Of a stretch of DNA of 64,000 bases, positions 48,551-56,461 are shown piece after piece. The position numbers and the translations under genes are program-made. The stretch spans positions 1,364,001 through 1,428,000 of the forward strand of contig NZ_CP088262.1 of the NCBI RefSeq assembly GCF_021117365.1. The letters run 5' to 3'. How positions within the stretch are numbered: the first letter of the stretch is position 1; the number at the start of each line of letters is the position of its first letter. The notes under the pieces were generated by a model. The model was not told where the DNA came from, did not search any database, and saw nothing but the letters and a program-made list of their open reading frames with translations. This DNA is from Nocardioides sp. cx-173. GTDB taxonomy: Bacteria; Actinomycetota; Actinomycetes; Propionibacteriales; Nocardioidaceae.

Positions 48551-49777
48551 ATGAGCAGCCCCGCCACCCCCACCGCGAGCCACCCCGTGGCCGCCGGAGT
48601 GGCACGCTTGCGCACCCAGGTCGCCGACCTCAACCACACCCCCGTGTGGTCGATGACCCCCGCCGAGACCGCCCAGGCGTTGGCCGATGCGACCCGGCTG
48701 CGCGCCCAGGCCGACGAGCTCACGCTGCGCCTGGCCGCACACGCCGACACCACCCAGATCGGGACCGAGACCGGGGCGACCTCGACCGCGGTCTACTGGG
48801 CCCACACCACCCACCAGACCCAACGCGCCACCGCCGCAGCGATGAAGCTCGCCCACGCCCTCGAGCGCCACGACACCATCGCCGCCGCGCTCGCAAAAGG
48901 CGTGATCCTCACCGACCAGGCCCAGGTCATCGTCGAAGCCGTCGATGCCCTGCCCGAGGACCTGCCACCCGAGGTCCGCGCGGAGGCGCGTGCGCACCTG
49001 CTGGGCCAGGCCGCGCACCACGACGCGAGAGCGTTGCGGGTCCTGGGCAGACGGATCCTCGACGTCGTCGCGCCCGAGGTCGGCGAAGCCCAGGAGGCCA
49101 AGGCCCTCGAAGCAGAAGAACGGCGTGCCGAGCAGAAGGCCCGGCTCACGATGCACGACGACGGCCACGGCACCACCTACGGCCGCTTCCAGATCCCCAC
49201 CCACGTCGCGGACCGGTTCCGCAAGCACCTCGGCACGCTCGCGAACCCGAAAGCCGGCGGCGAAGGGTCCAGCCCGCACGGGATGGGGCTCGCCCTGATC
49301 GAGTACGTGCAGCGCTACCCGGTCGACCGGCTCCCGGACTCCGGCGGAATGGACGCCACCGTGGTGGTGACCATGAGCCTGGAGACGCTGATGGGCGGGT
49401 TGAAGGCGGCCCAGCTCGACACCGGGACCCGGATCAGCCCCGCCCTGGCCCGCACGCTGGCCTGCCAGGCCGGCGTGATCCCCGCCGTCCTGGGCACCCG
49501 GTCGCAGGTCCTCGACCTGGGACGCAAGGCCCGGTTCCACACCAAGGCCCAACGCATCGCGCTGGCCGTTCAGCACGGCGGCTGCTACGCCGCGGGCTGC
49601 GAACGCCCCTCCGCGTGGTGTCAGGCACATCACCTCACGCCCTGGTCTAAAGGCGGTGCCACCACCGTCGAGGACGGCGTCCTGCTCTGCCGACGCCACC
49701 ACACCCTGGCCCACCACCTCGACTACTCGATGACCCACCTTCCCGGCGGGAAGGTCGCCTTCACCAAGCGCGAGTGA
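48551..49777 (+). CDS. DUF222 and HNH-nuclease-domain protein (13E12 type), copy 2
   Basis: The 408-aa protein has an N-terminal helical DUF222 region (about 10-290) and a C-terminal HNH site, GCERPSAWCQAHHLTPWSKGGATTVEDGVLLCRRHH, with both Cys-containing zinc pairs and the HH catalytic pair complete. It is of the same family as the protein at 35771-37072 but clearly diverged, so not a recent duplicate. ATG 48551 is used; an in-frame TTG at 48539 adds four residues. It starts 70 bp after the tandem repeat array. Confidence 0.88.
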   Translation: MSSPATPTASHPVAAGVARLRTQVADLNHTPVWSMTPAETAQALADATRLRAQADELTLRLAAHADTTQIGTETGATSTAVYWAHTTHQTQRATAAAMKLAHALERHDTIAAALAKGVILTDQAQVIVEAVDALPEDLPPEVRAEARAHLLGQAAHHDARALRVLGRRILDVVAPEVGEAQEAKALEAEERRAEQKARLTMHDDGHGTTYGRFQIPTHVADRFRKHLGTLANPKAGGEGSSPHGMGLALIEYVQRYPVDRLPDSGGMDATVVVTMSLETLMGGLKAAQLDTGTRISPALARTLACQAGVIPAVLGTRSQVLDLGRKARFHTKAQRIALAVQHGGCYAAGCERPSAWCQAHHLTPWSKGGATTVEDGVLLCRRHHTLAHHLDYSMTHLPGGKVAFTKRE

Positions 49778-49886
49778 GCCACCTGACCGCGACGCATGAC
49801 CATGAGGGCCGTCTCATGTTCGCCTCATGAGCCGCTCATCCGCCCGCCGGAGCGTGGAGTCATCAACCGATGCCAAGGAGAGCCTC

Positions 49887-50279
49887 ATGCCGAAGTCCCG
49901 CAAGGTCACCGCCGCCCTCGCTGCCGCCGCCCTCGTCGCCGCGCCGGTGACGATGATCGCCGGTCCGGCCCACGCCGACGGACCCGAGCAGAAGCGCGAG
50001 TTCCGTCTCGCGGGCGCCGACGTCGACTTCAAGGTGGAGAAGGACGACGGACGCTTCGACGTCGAGGTGAGCATCGACCGCGCCCGGCCCGGGAGCAGGT
50101 GGCGCGTCGTCCTGCGTCATGACGGACGGGTCTTCGTCAACACGGTGCGCCGGGCCGACCGCGACGGCGAGATCGACATCGACCGCTTCCACCGCGACAC
50201 CGCCGGCGCGGACGTCTTCAAGGTCCGGGTGAAGAAGGTCGGCGGCGGGGCCAAGGAGCGCACCATCCGGATGCGCTGA
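49887..50279 (+). CDS. Small secreted protein
   Basis: A 130-aa protein with a clear Sec signal peptide (MPKSRKVTAALAAAALVAAPVTMIAGPAHA, cleavage expected after AHA). The mature part is charged and beta-rich: EFRLAGADVDFKVEKDDGRFDVEVSIDRARPGSRWRVVLRHDG. There are no Cys or known motifs. AAGGAG lies 7 nt before ATG 49887. It stands alone; the 108 nt before it show no clear promoter. Function unknown. Confidence 0.75.
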   Translation: MPKSRKVTAALAAAALVAAPVTMIAGPAHADGPEQKREFRLAGADVDFKVEKDDGRFDVEVSIDRARPGSRWRVVLRHDGRVFVNTVRRADRDGEIDIDRFHRDTAGADVFKVRVKKVGGGAKERTIRMR

Positions 50280-50289
50280 CCCCGCCGGC

Positions 50290-50628
50290 TCAGCTCGCCG
50301 GGTCGGACAGGAGCAGGGGGTCGAGGTCGGTGTCCACGACGTCGTAGTGGTCGACGTGGAGGTCCTTCTCGACGAGGAGGTCGTCGTCGCCGGCGTAGAA
50401 GACGGCGACCTCGGGCTCCTCGCCGGCGAAGCGCCGGACGTCGTCCATGGACTCCCACAGGGAGAGGGTGACGACCTCGACGAGGTCGCCGACGGCTCGT
50501 CGCAGCACCACGACGCCGCGGTTGCCGGGGGTGGCGCGGTAGTCCCGCACCCCGGTGCTGCTCTGATGGGCCAGGTAGGCCTCGGCGTCCTCGGGCCGGA
50601 CGGCTCCTCGCCAGCGACGCAGGATCAT
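50290..50628 (-). CDS. Antibiotic-biosynthesis-monooxygenase (ABM)-like protein
   Basis: A 112-aa ferredoxin-like protein: MILRRWRGAVRPEDAEAYLAHQ, ATPGNRGVVVLRRAVGDLVEVVTLSLWESMDDVRRFAG and AVFYAGDDDLLV, the order of strands and helices found in ABM-domain proteins. Small members include haem-degrading and quinone-oxidising enzymes as well as proteins of unknown role. GAGAAGGAG precedes ATG 50628, which overlaps the stop of the upstream gene (ATGA), so both are co-expressed. Confidence 0.8.
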   Translation of the reverse strand: MILRRWRGAVRPEDAEAYLAHQSSTGVRDYRATPGNRGVVVLRRAVGDLVEVVTLSLWESMDDVRRFAGEEPEVAVFYAGDDDLLVEKDLHVDHYDVVDTDLDPLLLSDPAS

Positions 50629-51542
50629 GGTGCTGCTCCTTCTCCCAGTAGACGTGCGCACTCCGTCACGAGCCGCTCCCGTAGCGGCGCGCCCCGCTCG
50701 GCGAAGGACCGCTGCGCCTCGACGTAGGCCGCCTTCCCCTCGGGCGTCTCGATGCGCACCGGCTCGAAGCCGAGGTCGGCGAGGTCGTACGGCGCCGCCC
50801 GCATGTCGAGCTCCCGGATGTCGCGGGCCAGCTCGAAGCAGTCGGCCACGAGGTCCGAGGAGATCATCGGGGTGAGCCGGAAGGCGTGCTTGTAGAGGTC
50901 CATCCCGGCGTGCAGGCAGGCCGGCTGCTCGTACGCCGGACGGTCGTCGCGGCCGGGGGAGAGGGTGTTGAGCGGGCGTGCCGGTGGGGTGAAGAAGCGG
51001 TAGGCGTCGAAGTGCGAGCAGGCGACCTTGTGTGACTCGACCACGGCGTCGGTGCCGGCGCCACCGAGGCGCAGCGGCCAGTCGGCGTGCCGGGTCTCGT
51101 CCTCGGCGAGGCGGTAGACCATCGCCCACTCGTGCAGGCCGAAGCAGCCGAAGTGGGGCGGCCGCGCGGCGGTCGCGGAGAGCAGCGCGTGGATCGACTC
51201 GACGAGCGGGCGCTGGGAGGCGACGAAGTCGGCGGAGACCGTGCCGCCGACGTAGCCCTTCAGCCCGTCGTACTCGGGCGCGTCCTCGAGGGTGACGCCG
51301 AAGCCGGGGTGCCAGCGGCGCAGCTGGGCGGGTCGCTGGGAGTAGTAGGTGAAGAGGAAGTCGTGCACCGGGTGCTTCACGCGGGCGCCGCGGCGCTCGA
51401 GGTGAGGCCGCACGAACGCATCGACCCGGGCCGCGTGGGCGCTCGCCCGCGGCTCCCACGACGAGCGTCCCAGCAGCTGCACCGAGCCAGCGTAGAACGG
51501 CGGCTCTGCGCGCTCCTGATCCGGATGGGGAGAACCAGGCAC
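50625..51542 (-). CDS. Conserved protein of unknown function
   Basis: The 305-aa cytosolic protein has distinctive conserved-looking blocks: HPVHDFLFTYYSQRPAQLRRWHPGFG, HFGCFGLHEWAMVY, SHFDAYRFFTPPARPLNTL and EQPACLHAGMDLYKHAFRL. The many His, Asp and Glu residues suggest a metal site. Members of this family are sometimes labelled 3-methyladenine DNA glycosylase, but no helix-hairpin-helix or glycosylase motif is visible. The GTG start at 51542 faces the FAH gene, 19 nt away. Translationally coupled with the ABM-like gene. Confidence 0.75.
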   Translation of the reverse strand: MPGSPHPDQERAEPPFYAGSVQLLGRSSWEPRASAHAARVDAFVRPHLERRGARVKHPVHDFLFTYYSQRPAQLRRWHPGFGVTLEDAPEYDGLKGYVGGTVSADFVASQRPLVESIHALLSATAARPPHFGCFGLHEWAMVYRLAEDETRHADWPLRLGGAGTDAVVESHKVACSHFDAYRFFTPPARPLNTLSPGRDDRPAYEQPACLHAGMDLYKHAFRLTPMISSDLVADCFELARDIRELDMRAAPYDLADLGFEPVRIETPEGKAAYVEAQRSFAERGAPLRERLVTECARLLGEGAAP

Positions 51543-51549
51543 CGGTCGC

Positions 51550-51555
51550 TAGGCT
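51550..51555 (+). promoter_or_regulatory. -10 box TAGGCT of a leaderless FAH-family gene
   Basis: TAGGCT is followed by CGAGAG (6 nt) and GTG 51562, with no separate ribosome binding site. Confidence 0.55.
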
Positions 51556-51561
51556 CGAGAG

Positions 51562-52371
51562 GTGCGCATCGTGAGGTTCACCACCGAATCCGGGCCGTCC
51601 TACGGTGTGGTCACGGGTGAGGTCGACGAGTTCGGCCAGCCGGCCGACGACAGCGTCATCGTCGCGATCGCCGGCGACCCGCTCTACGTCGGGATCAAGC
51701 TGCTCGACCAGGAGCACCGGCTCTCCGACGTCCGGCTGCTGGCGCCAGTGCTGCCGCGCAGCAAGGTGGTCGGGATCGGGCGCAACTACGCCGCGCACGC
51801 CGCCGAGCTGGGCAACGACCTGCCCGCAGAGCCGTTGATGTTCCTCAAGCCCAACACGAGCGTGATCGGTCCCGACGACCCGATCTACTACCCGCGCCAG
51901 ACGCAGGACCTCCACTACGAGGGCGAGCTCGCCGTCGTCATCGGTCGGATCTGCCGCGACGTGCCCCCCGAGCAGGCCACCGACGTCATCCACGGCTACA
52001 CGATCGCCAACGACGTGACCGCGCGCGACCTGCAGCGCAGCGACGGTCACTTCACCCGCGCGAAGGGCTTCGACTCCTTCTGCCCGCTGGGCCCCTGGAT
52101 CGAGACCGACCTGGATCCGCAGCACTTCAGCGACGGGGTGCGGCTGCAGACCCACCTCAACGGCGAGCTCGTGCAGGACGGCTCGACGGCCGACATGATC
52201 TTCGACATCCCGGCGCTGATCGCGCACGTGTCCAGCGTGATGACGCTGCTACCCGGCGACGTCATCCTCACCGGCACCCCCGAGGGTGTCGGCCCCATGG
52301 AGGTCGGTGACGAGGTCGAGATCTCGATCGCCGGCCTCGGCACCCTCACCAACAAGGTGGCAACACGATGA
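51562..52371 (+). CDS. Fumarylacetoacetate-hydrolase-family protein
   Basis: The 269-aa protein has VVGIGRNYAAHAAEL, then LHYEGELAVVIGRICRDV with the metal-binding Glu residues, GYTIANDVTARDLQ, and DVILTGTPEGVGPM at the end. This is the FAH fold that hydrolyses or decarboxylates beta-dicarbonyl compounds (acylpyruvases, HpcE-type enzymes, oxaloacetate decarboxylases). The substrate cannot be chosen. Its stop overlaps the ATG of gltX (ATGA); this FAH-gltX pair is common in actinobacteria, with no known functional link. Confidence 0.92.
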   Translation: MRIVRFTTESGPSYGVVTGEVDEFGQPADDSVIVAIAGDPLYVGIKLLDQEHRLSDVRLLAPVLPRSKVVGIGRNYAAHAAELGNDLPAEPLMFLKPNTSVIGPDDPIYYPRQTQDLHYEGELAVVIGRICRDVPPEQATDVIHGYTIANDVTARDLQRSDGHFTRAKGFDSFCPLGPWIETDLDPQHFSDGVRLQTHLNGELVQDGSTADMIFDIPALIAHVSSVMTLLPGDVILTGTPEGVGPMEVGDEVEISIAGLGTLTNKVATR

Positions 52372-53861
52372 CCGACCCCGTCCTGGGCGACCTCGCACCC
52401 GAGCAGGTGCGCGTCCGCTTCCCCCCCAGCCCGACCGGCTTCATCCACGTCGGCAACGTGCGCAGCGCGCTGTTCAACTGGGCCTTCGCCCGCCACTACG
52501 GCGGCACGCTTGTCCTGCGCATCGAGGACACCGACCTGGCGCGCAACACCGACGAGGGCTACGCCTCCATCCTGGACTCCCTGCGCTGGCTGGGGATCGG
52601 CTGGGACGAGGGCCCCGAGGTTGGCGGCCCCTACGCGCCGTACCGCCAGAGCGAGCGCTTCGGCATCTACGCCGACGTCGCCGCCCGGCTGCGCGAGGGC
52701 GGCAAGGCCTACGACTGCTACTGCACGACCGAGGAGGTCGACGCGCGCCGCAAGGCCGCCGGCTCGAAGATCCAGGGGTACGACGGCCACTGTCGCGAGC
52801 TGTCGGACGCGCAGCGTGACGCGTTCCTGGCCGAGGGGCGCCGCCCGACGCTGCGGCTGCGGATGCCCGACGCCCCGATCACCTTCGACGACCTGGTGCG
52901 CGGCGAGATCACCTTCCTGCCCGAGCACGTCCCGGACTTCGCGCTGCTGCGCGCCAACGGCGACCCGCTCTACACCCTGGTCAACCCCGTCGACGACGCG
53001 CTCATGGGCATCACCCACGTCCTGCGCGGCGAGGACCTGCTCTCGAGCACGCCGCGCCAGATCGCGCTCTACGAGGCGCTGCACGACCTCGGGGTCGGCA
53101 CCGGCGCCCCGCGCTTCGGCCACCTGCCGATCGTCATGGGCGAGGGCAACAAGCGGCTCTCCAAGCGCGACAAGGGCTCCGGGCTCTCCGAGTACATCGA
53201 GCGCGGTTTCCTGCCCGAGGGTCTGCTCAACTACCTGGCCCTGCTCGGCTGGGGGATCGCCGCCGACCGCGACGTCTTCACGATGGCCGAGATGGTCGAG
53301 GCGTTCGACATCCGACGGGTCAACCCCAACCCCGCCCGCTTCGACCTGAAGAAGCTCGAGGCGATCAACACCGCCCACATGCGCCGGCTCTCGGTCGAGG
53401 ACATCACGCACCGGGCGATCCCGTTCCTCAAGGCGGCGGGGGTGGTGTCCGACCCGGTGTCCGACGCCGACGCGCAGCTGCTGGAGCTGGCGATGCCGCT
53501 GGTCGCCGAGCGCATCAACACGCTCTCCGAGGCGCCCGCGATGCTGGGCTTCCTGTTCGTGGACGAGGCCGCCTTCACTCGCGACCCCGCCGACGTCGAG
53601 AAGCTCCTGAACGACGACGGCCGCGCGGTCGTCGCCCGCGGTCTCGCCCGGCTGGAGTACCTCGAGGAGTGGTCGGCAGCCGCCATCCAGGAGACGCTGC
53701 AGTCCGAGCTCGTCGACGGGATGGGACTCAAGCCGCGCGTGGCCTTCGGCCCGCTGCGCGTCGCCGTCACCGGTCGTCGCGTCTCGCCGCCGCTCTTCGA
53801 GTCGATGGAGCTCCTCGGACGTGAGCGCAGCCTGAGCCGGCTGCGCAGCGTGCTGGTCTGA
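52368..53861 (+). CDS. gltX: Glutamyl-tRNA synthetase
   Basis: GltX charges tRNA-Glu and, where glutaminyl-tRNA synthetase is missing, also loads Glu on tRNA-Gln for later amidation. The 497-aa class I enzyme has the HIGH-like block FPPSPTGFIHVGNVRSALFNW, LRIEDTDLARN, the YDCYCTTEEVDARR region and the KMSKR-like NKRLSKRDKGS. The C-terminal helical domain binds the anticodon. It is followed within 1.2 kb by tRNA-Gln and tRNA-Glu genes. It starts by overlap with the FAH gene and its stop overlaps the next ATG by 1 nt. Confidence 0.96.
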   Translation: MTDPVLGDLAPEQVRVRFPPSPTGFIHVGNVRSALFNWAFARHYGGTLVLRIEDTDLARNTDEGYASILDSLRWLGIGWDEGPEVGGPYAPYRQSERFGIYADVAARLREGGKAYDCYCTTEEVDARRKAAGSKIQGYDGHCRELSDAQRDAFLAEGRRPTLRLRMPDAPITFDDLVRGEITFLPEHVPDFALLRANGDPLYTLVNPVDDALMGITHVLRGEDLLSSTPRQIALYEALHDLGVGTGAPRFGHLPIVMGEGNKRLSKRDKGSGLSEYIERGFLPEGLLNYLALLGWGIAADRDVFTMAEMVEAFDIRRVNPNPARFDLKKLEAINTAHMRRLSVEDITHRAIPFLKAAGVVSDPVSDADAQLLELAMPLVAERINTLSEAPAMLGFLFVDEAAFTRDPADVEKLLNDDGRAVVARGLARLEYLEEWSAAAIQETLQSELVDGMGLKPRVAFGPLRVAVTGRRVSPPLFESMELLGRERSLSRLRSVLV

Positions 53862-54799
53862 TGGAGCCGCTGGGCTACCACCGGCTGCAGCGTGCCGTCC
53901 GCTGGGCGTGGTGGCGGCCCCTGGTCGGGGTCGTCGCCGTCGTGGCGCTGGTCTTCGCCCTCCAGCTGGTCGTCACGCTGGCCGTGACCGTGCTCCTCGT
54001 CGTGCGGGGAACCTCGCCCGACGACGCGCTGGACCAGCTCTCCGGCATCGGCGAGGTCACGCCGGCGTACCTCGCCGTCATCAACCTGGGCTGGGCGGTG
54101 GCCATCCCGGCGGTCTGGCTGGTGGCGTGGGCGGTGCACCGCCTGCGGCCGGGCTGGCTGGCCTCGGTCGGCGGGCGGATCCGCTGGAGCTGGCTGGCGG
54201 CCTGCTTCGGCCTCGCCATGCTGGCCCTGATGGCGACCGTGGTCGTCGGGGCGTTCGTGCCGGCGCAGGACGTCGAGACGTCCGGCGACCTCAACGAGTT
54301 CACCCGTCAGACGCGCGACTTCCTGCTGGTGATCGTGCTGCTGACCCCGCTGCAGGCGGCGGGGGAGGAGTACGCCTTCCGCGGCTACCTGACCCAGGCC
54401 GTCGGCGGGGTGTTCCGCAGCCCGCGGCTCGCCATGGTCGCCGCGGTCGTGGTCCCGGCCCTGCTGTTCGCTCTCGCCCACGGCGCGCAGGACCCGCCGA
54501 TCTTCGTCGACCGGCTGGCGTTCGGCCTGGTGGCCGGGGCGCTGGTGATCCTCACCGGCGGCCTCGAGGCCGGGATCGCGATGCACGTCCTCAACAACTT
54601 CCTGGCCTTCGGAGCGGCGCTCGCGTTCGGCGACATGACCTCCGCGCTGAACCCCACCGGCGGCACCTGGTGGAGTCTCCCGGTGACGCTGACGCAGTCG
54701 CTGGTCTACCTCGGCCTGGCCGTCTGGGTGTCGCGTCTGATGGGCGTACGGCGCACCTGGGAGCAACCCGTTTTGGAGCCGATCCGACCTCGCGTGTAA
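53861..54799 (+). CDS. CPBP-family intramembrane metalloprotease
   Basis: The 312-aa protein has about eight membrane helices and the family motifs AAGEEYAFRGYL (EExxxR), LLFALAHGAQD (second metal-binding His) and GLEAGIAMHVLNNF (third His region). Bacterial CPBP (Abi) proteins are thought to be proteases of membrane substrates, some linked to bacteriocin immunity. It is coupled to gltX by TGATG overlap, an arrangement that probably reflects position only. No bacteriocin gene is nearby. Confidence 0.88.
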   Translation: MEPLGYHRLQRAVRWAWWRPLVGVVAVVALVFALQLVVTLAVTVLLVVRGTSPDDALDQLSGIGEVTPAYLAVINLGWAVAIPAVWLVAWAVHRLRPGWLASVGGRIRWSWLAACFGLAMLALMATVVVGAFVPAQDVETSGDLNEFTRQTRDFLLVIVLLTPLQAAGEEYAFRGYLTQAVGGVFRSPRLAMVAAVVVPALLFALAHGAQDPPIFVDRLAFGLVAGALVILTGGLEAGIAMHVLNNFLAFGAALAFGDMTSALNPTGGTWWSLPVTLTQSLVYLGLAVWVSRLMGVRRTWEQPVLEPIRPRV

Positions 54800-54854
54800 G
54801 GTTTCTCGTCGGCTGCTGAAGCACTGGCGGAGGCGCCGAACAGCAGTAAAACCA

Positions 54855-54926
54855 TGGGATATGGTGTAATTGGCAACACGACTGGTTCTGGTCCAGTTAT
54901 TCTAGGTTCGAGTCCTAGTATCCCAG
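54855..54926 (+). tRNA. tRNA-Gln (anticodon CTG)
   Basis: A 72-nt cloverleaf: acceptor stem TGGGATA (54855-54861) with TATCCCA (54919-54925), anticodon stem ACTGG/CCAGT around the loop TTCTGGT (anticodon CTG, reads CAG), and T-arm CTAGG-TTCGAGT-CCTAG. G73 is the discriminator; CCA is not encoded. Confidence 0.93.
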
Positions 54927-54930
54927 CGAG

Positions 54931-54953
54931 ATCCCGGTGGAGACCGGGATTTT
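54931..54953 (+). terminator. Hairpin terminator after tRNA-Gln
   Basis: Stem ATCCCGGT (54931-54938) with ACCGGGAT (54943-54950), a GGAG loop, and a short TTT tail. Confidence 0.6.
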
Positions 54954-55017
54954 GTGCGGCAGACTCCCTTCGATAGTCTGGCGCAGCACCACCAGCAACA
55001 ACAGCAGCACCACGTTG

Positions 55018-55090
55018 GCCCCCGTTGTGTAGCGGCCTAGCACGCCGCCCTCTCACGGCGGTAGCGCCGGTTCGAATCCGGTCGGGGGTA
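55018..55090 (+). tRNA. tRNA-Glu (anticodon CTC)
   Basis: A 73-nt cloverleaf: acceptor GCCCCCG (55018-55024) with CGGGGGT (55083-55089), anticodon stem CCGCC/GGCGG around CTCTCAC (anticodon CTC, reads GAG), T-arm GCCGG-TTCGAAT-CCGGT. A73 is the discriminator; CCA is not encoded. It closely resembles actinobacterial tRNA-Glu. Confidence 0.95.
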
Positions 55091-55095
55091 CAGCA

Positions 55096-55145
55096 GAAGG
55101 GCCTTGAGCGGCGGAGACGCTGCTCGAGGCCCTTCGTCGTCTTGT
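55096..55145. terminator. Strong hairpin terminator between tRNA-Glu and the LCP gene
   Basis: GAAGGGCCTTGAGC (55096-55109) pairs with GCTCGAGGCCCTTC (55132-55145), with one G-U pair. It separates converging units and can serve both directions. Confidence 0.75.
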
Positions 55146-55153
55146 CGTCACCG

Positions 55154-56341
55154 TCAGGTGCAGAGGCCGGCCTGGCGGCGGGCCTCGGCTCGCTCCTCGG
55201 CCGCCTCGGGGGTCGACCCACCGTCGGGCGACGCGGAGCCGCTGGGCGTGCCGACCGGCTCGTCGGCGCTGAGGCTGTCGCCACTGAACGCCCGGCCGAG
55301 CGGGCGGTCGTGGCGGATGCGCTTCCACAGGTCCTCCGCCTGCTCGGTCCACACGAGCCGGTTGGGGTCCGGCTCGTACTCCGCGAACGGCACGGTCACG
55401 AACTTGATGTCGTCGAGACCGGTGGAGCGCAGGTCCATGGCGAGGTCGACCAGGGCCGGGAGGTTGGCGAGCTCCTCGTCGAGCTGCAGCGACTCGGTCG
55501 CCGCGTCCAGGAACTTGAAGACCCGGTCCGGCCTGGAGAGCGTGCGCCCGGAGACCACCTTGTTGATCATCGAGGCGATGAAGGCCTGCTGGCGCTTCAT
55601 GCGACCGATGTCGCCGGTGAGCGACAGGACGTAGCGCTCGCGGACGTAGTTGAGGGCCTGGCGACCGGTCAGCGTCTGGGTGCCGGCGTCGAAGTGGATG
55701 TTGTGCTTGTCGTCGTCGACGTCCTTGGGGATGCAGACCTCGACGCCCTTGACGGCGTCGACCATGTCCTTGAACCCGTTGAAGTCGACGACGACCTGGT
55801 GGTCGATGCGGATGTCGGTGAGCCGCTCGACCATCTGCACGGTGCACAGCGGCCCGCCCAGCTTGTAGGCGTCGCTGAACATCGCCAGCTTCTCGCCGGG
55901 CACCTTCTCCCCGTCGGGGAGCAGACACTCGGGCCGGTCCACCAGGGCGTCGCGCGGCAGGCTCACGCCGTACGCGTCCTGACGGTCGGCGGAGATGTGG
56001 AGCAGGATCGTGGTGTCCGAGCCGCCGGCGCCCGCCTCCCGGTCGATCTTGTTGCCGGCGCCGACTCGGCTGTCGTCGCCCATCACCAGGATGTTGATCG
56101 GCTGCTTCGGTCCCTCGACCTCGACCTTGTCGGGACGCTCGACCTCGTCGGGGATCGCGGGCAGCGCCTCGATGTTGCCGTTGAGCTGGTGGTAGGCGAA
56201 GGAGACCCCGACGCCGGTGAGCAGCGCGAGCACCACCTGGGTCACCAGGATGACCCGCAGGACAGTGCGGCGATGCTGGGGATGCGGGGTCTGGGGCGCC
56301 GGGTCGTTCGTCGGCGCCGTCGGGTCGTCGGCCACGTTCAC
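55154..56341 (-). CDS. LytR-CpsA-Psr (LCP) family protein
   Basis: The 395-aa protein has a cytoplasmic N-terminal tail, one membrane helix (about 27-49) and an extracellular LCP domain: INILVMGDDSR, GSDTTILLHISADRQDAYGVSLPRD (conserved Arg/Asp for the polyprenyl pyrophosphate), FNGFKDMVDAVKGVEVCIPKDV and ALNYVRERYVLSLTGDIGRMKRQQAFI. LCP enzymes transfer glycopolymers from a lipid carrier to peptidoglycan (in actinobacteria, arabinogalactan or similar polymers). The last 45 residues are Ser/Gly/Glu-rich. Start at GTG 56341; it diverges from the alkylation-repair genes. Confidence 0.93.
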   Translation of the reverse strand: MNVADDPTAPTNDPAPQTPHPQHRRTVLRVILVTQVVLALLTGVGVSFAYHQLNGNIEALPAIPDEVERPDKVEVEGPKQPINILVMGDDSRVGAGNKIDREAGAGGSDTTILLHISADRQDAYGVSLPRDALVDRPECLLPDGEKVPGEKLAMFSDAYKLGGPLCTVQMVERLTDIRIDHQVVVDFNGFKDMVDAVKGVEVCIPKDVDDDKHNIHFDAGTQTLTGRQALNYVRERYVLSLTGDIGRMKRQQAFIASMINKVVSGRTLSRPDRVFKFLDAATESLQLDEELANLPALVDLAMDLRSTGLDDIKFVTVPFAEYEPDPNRLVWTEQAEDLWKRIRHDRPLGRAFSGDSLSADEPVGTPSGSASPDGGSTPEAAEERAEARRQAGLCT

Positions 56342-56461
56342 ATCATCACAAACCCCTGGTCACCGCTGGTGAAGACCAGGAGTCACGGAGGTTTCGCGCG
56401 AGCGGCTCCCCATGTCCGATTCCCGCCAGTGCCGAGCTGGGGGGTGGGGGATGATGGGGGC

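Noticed and set aside
50625-51542. Label as 3-methyladenine DNA glycosylase
   Set aside because: No helix-hairpin-helix or glycosylase active-site motif is visible, so the name is not used.
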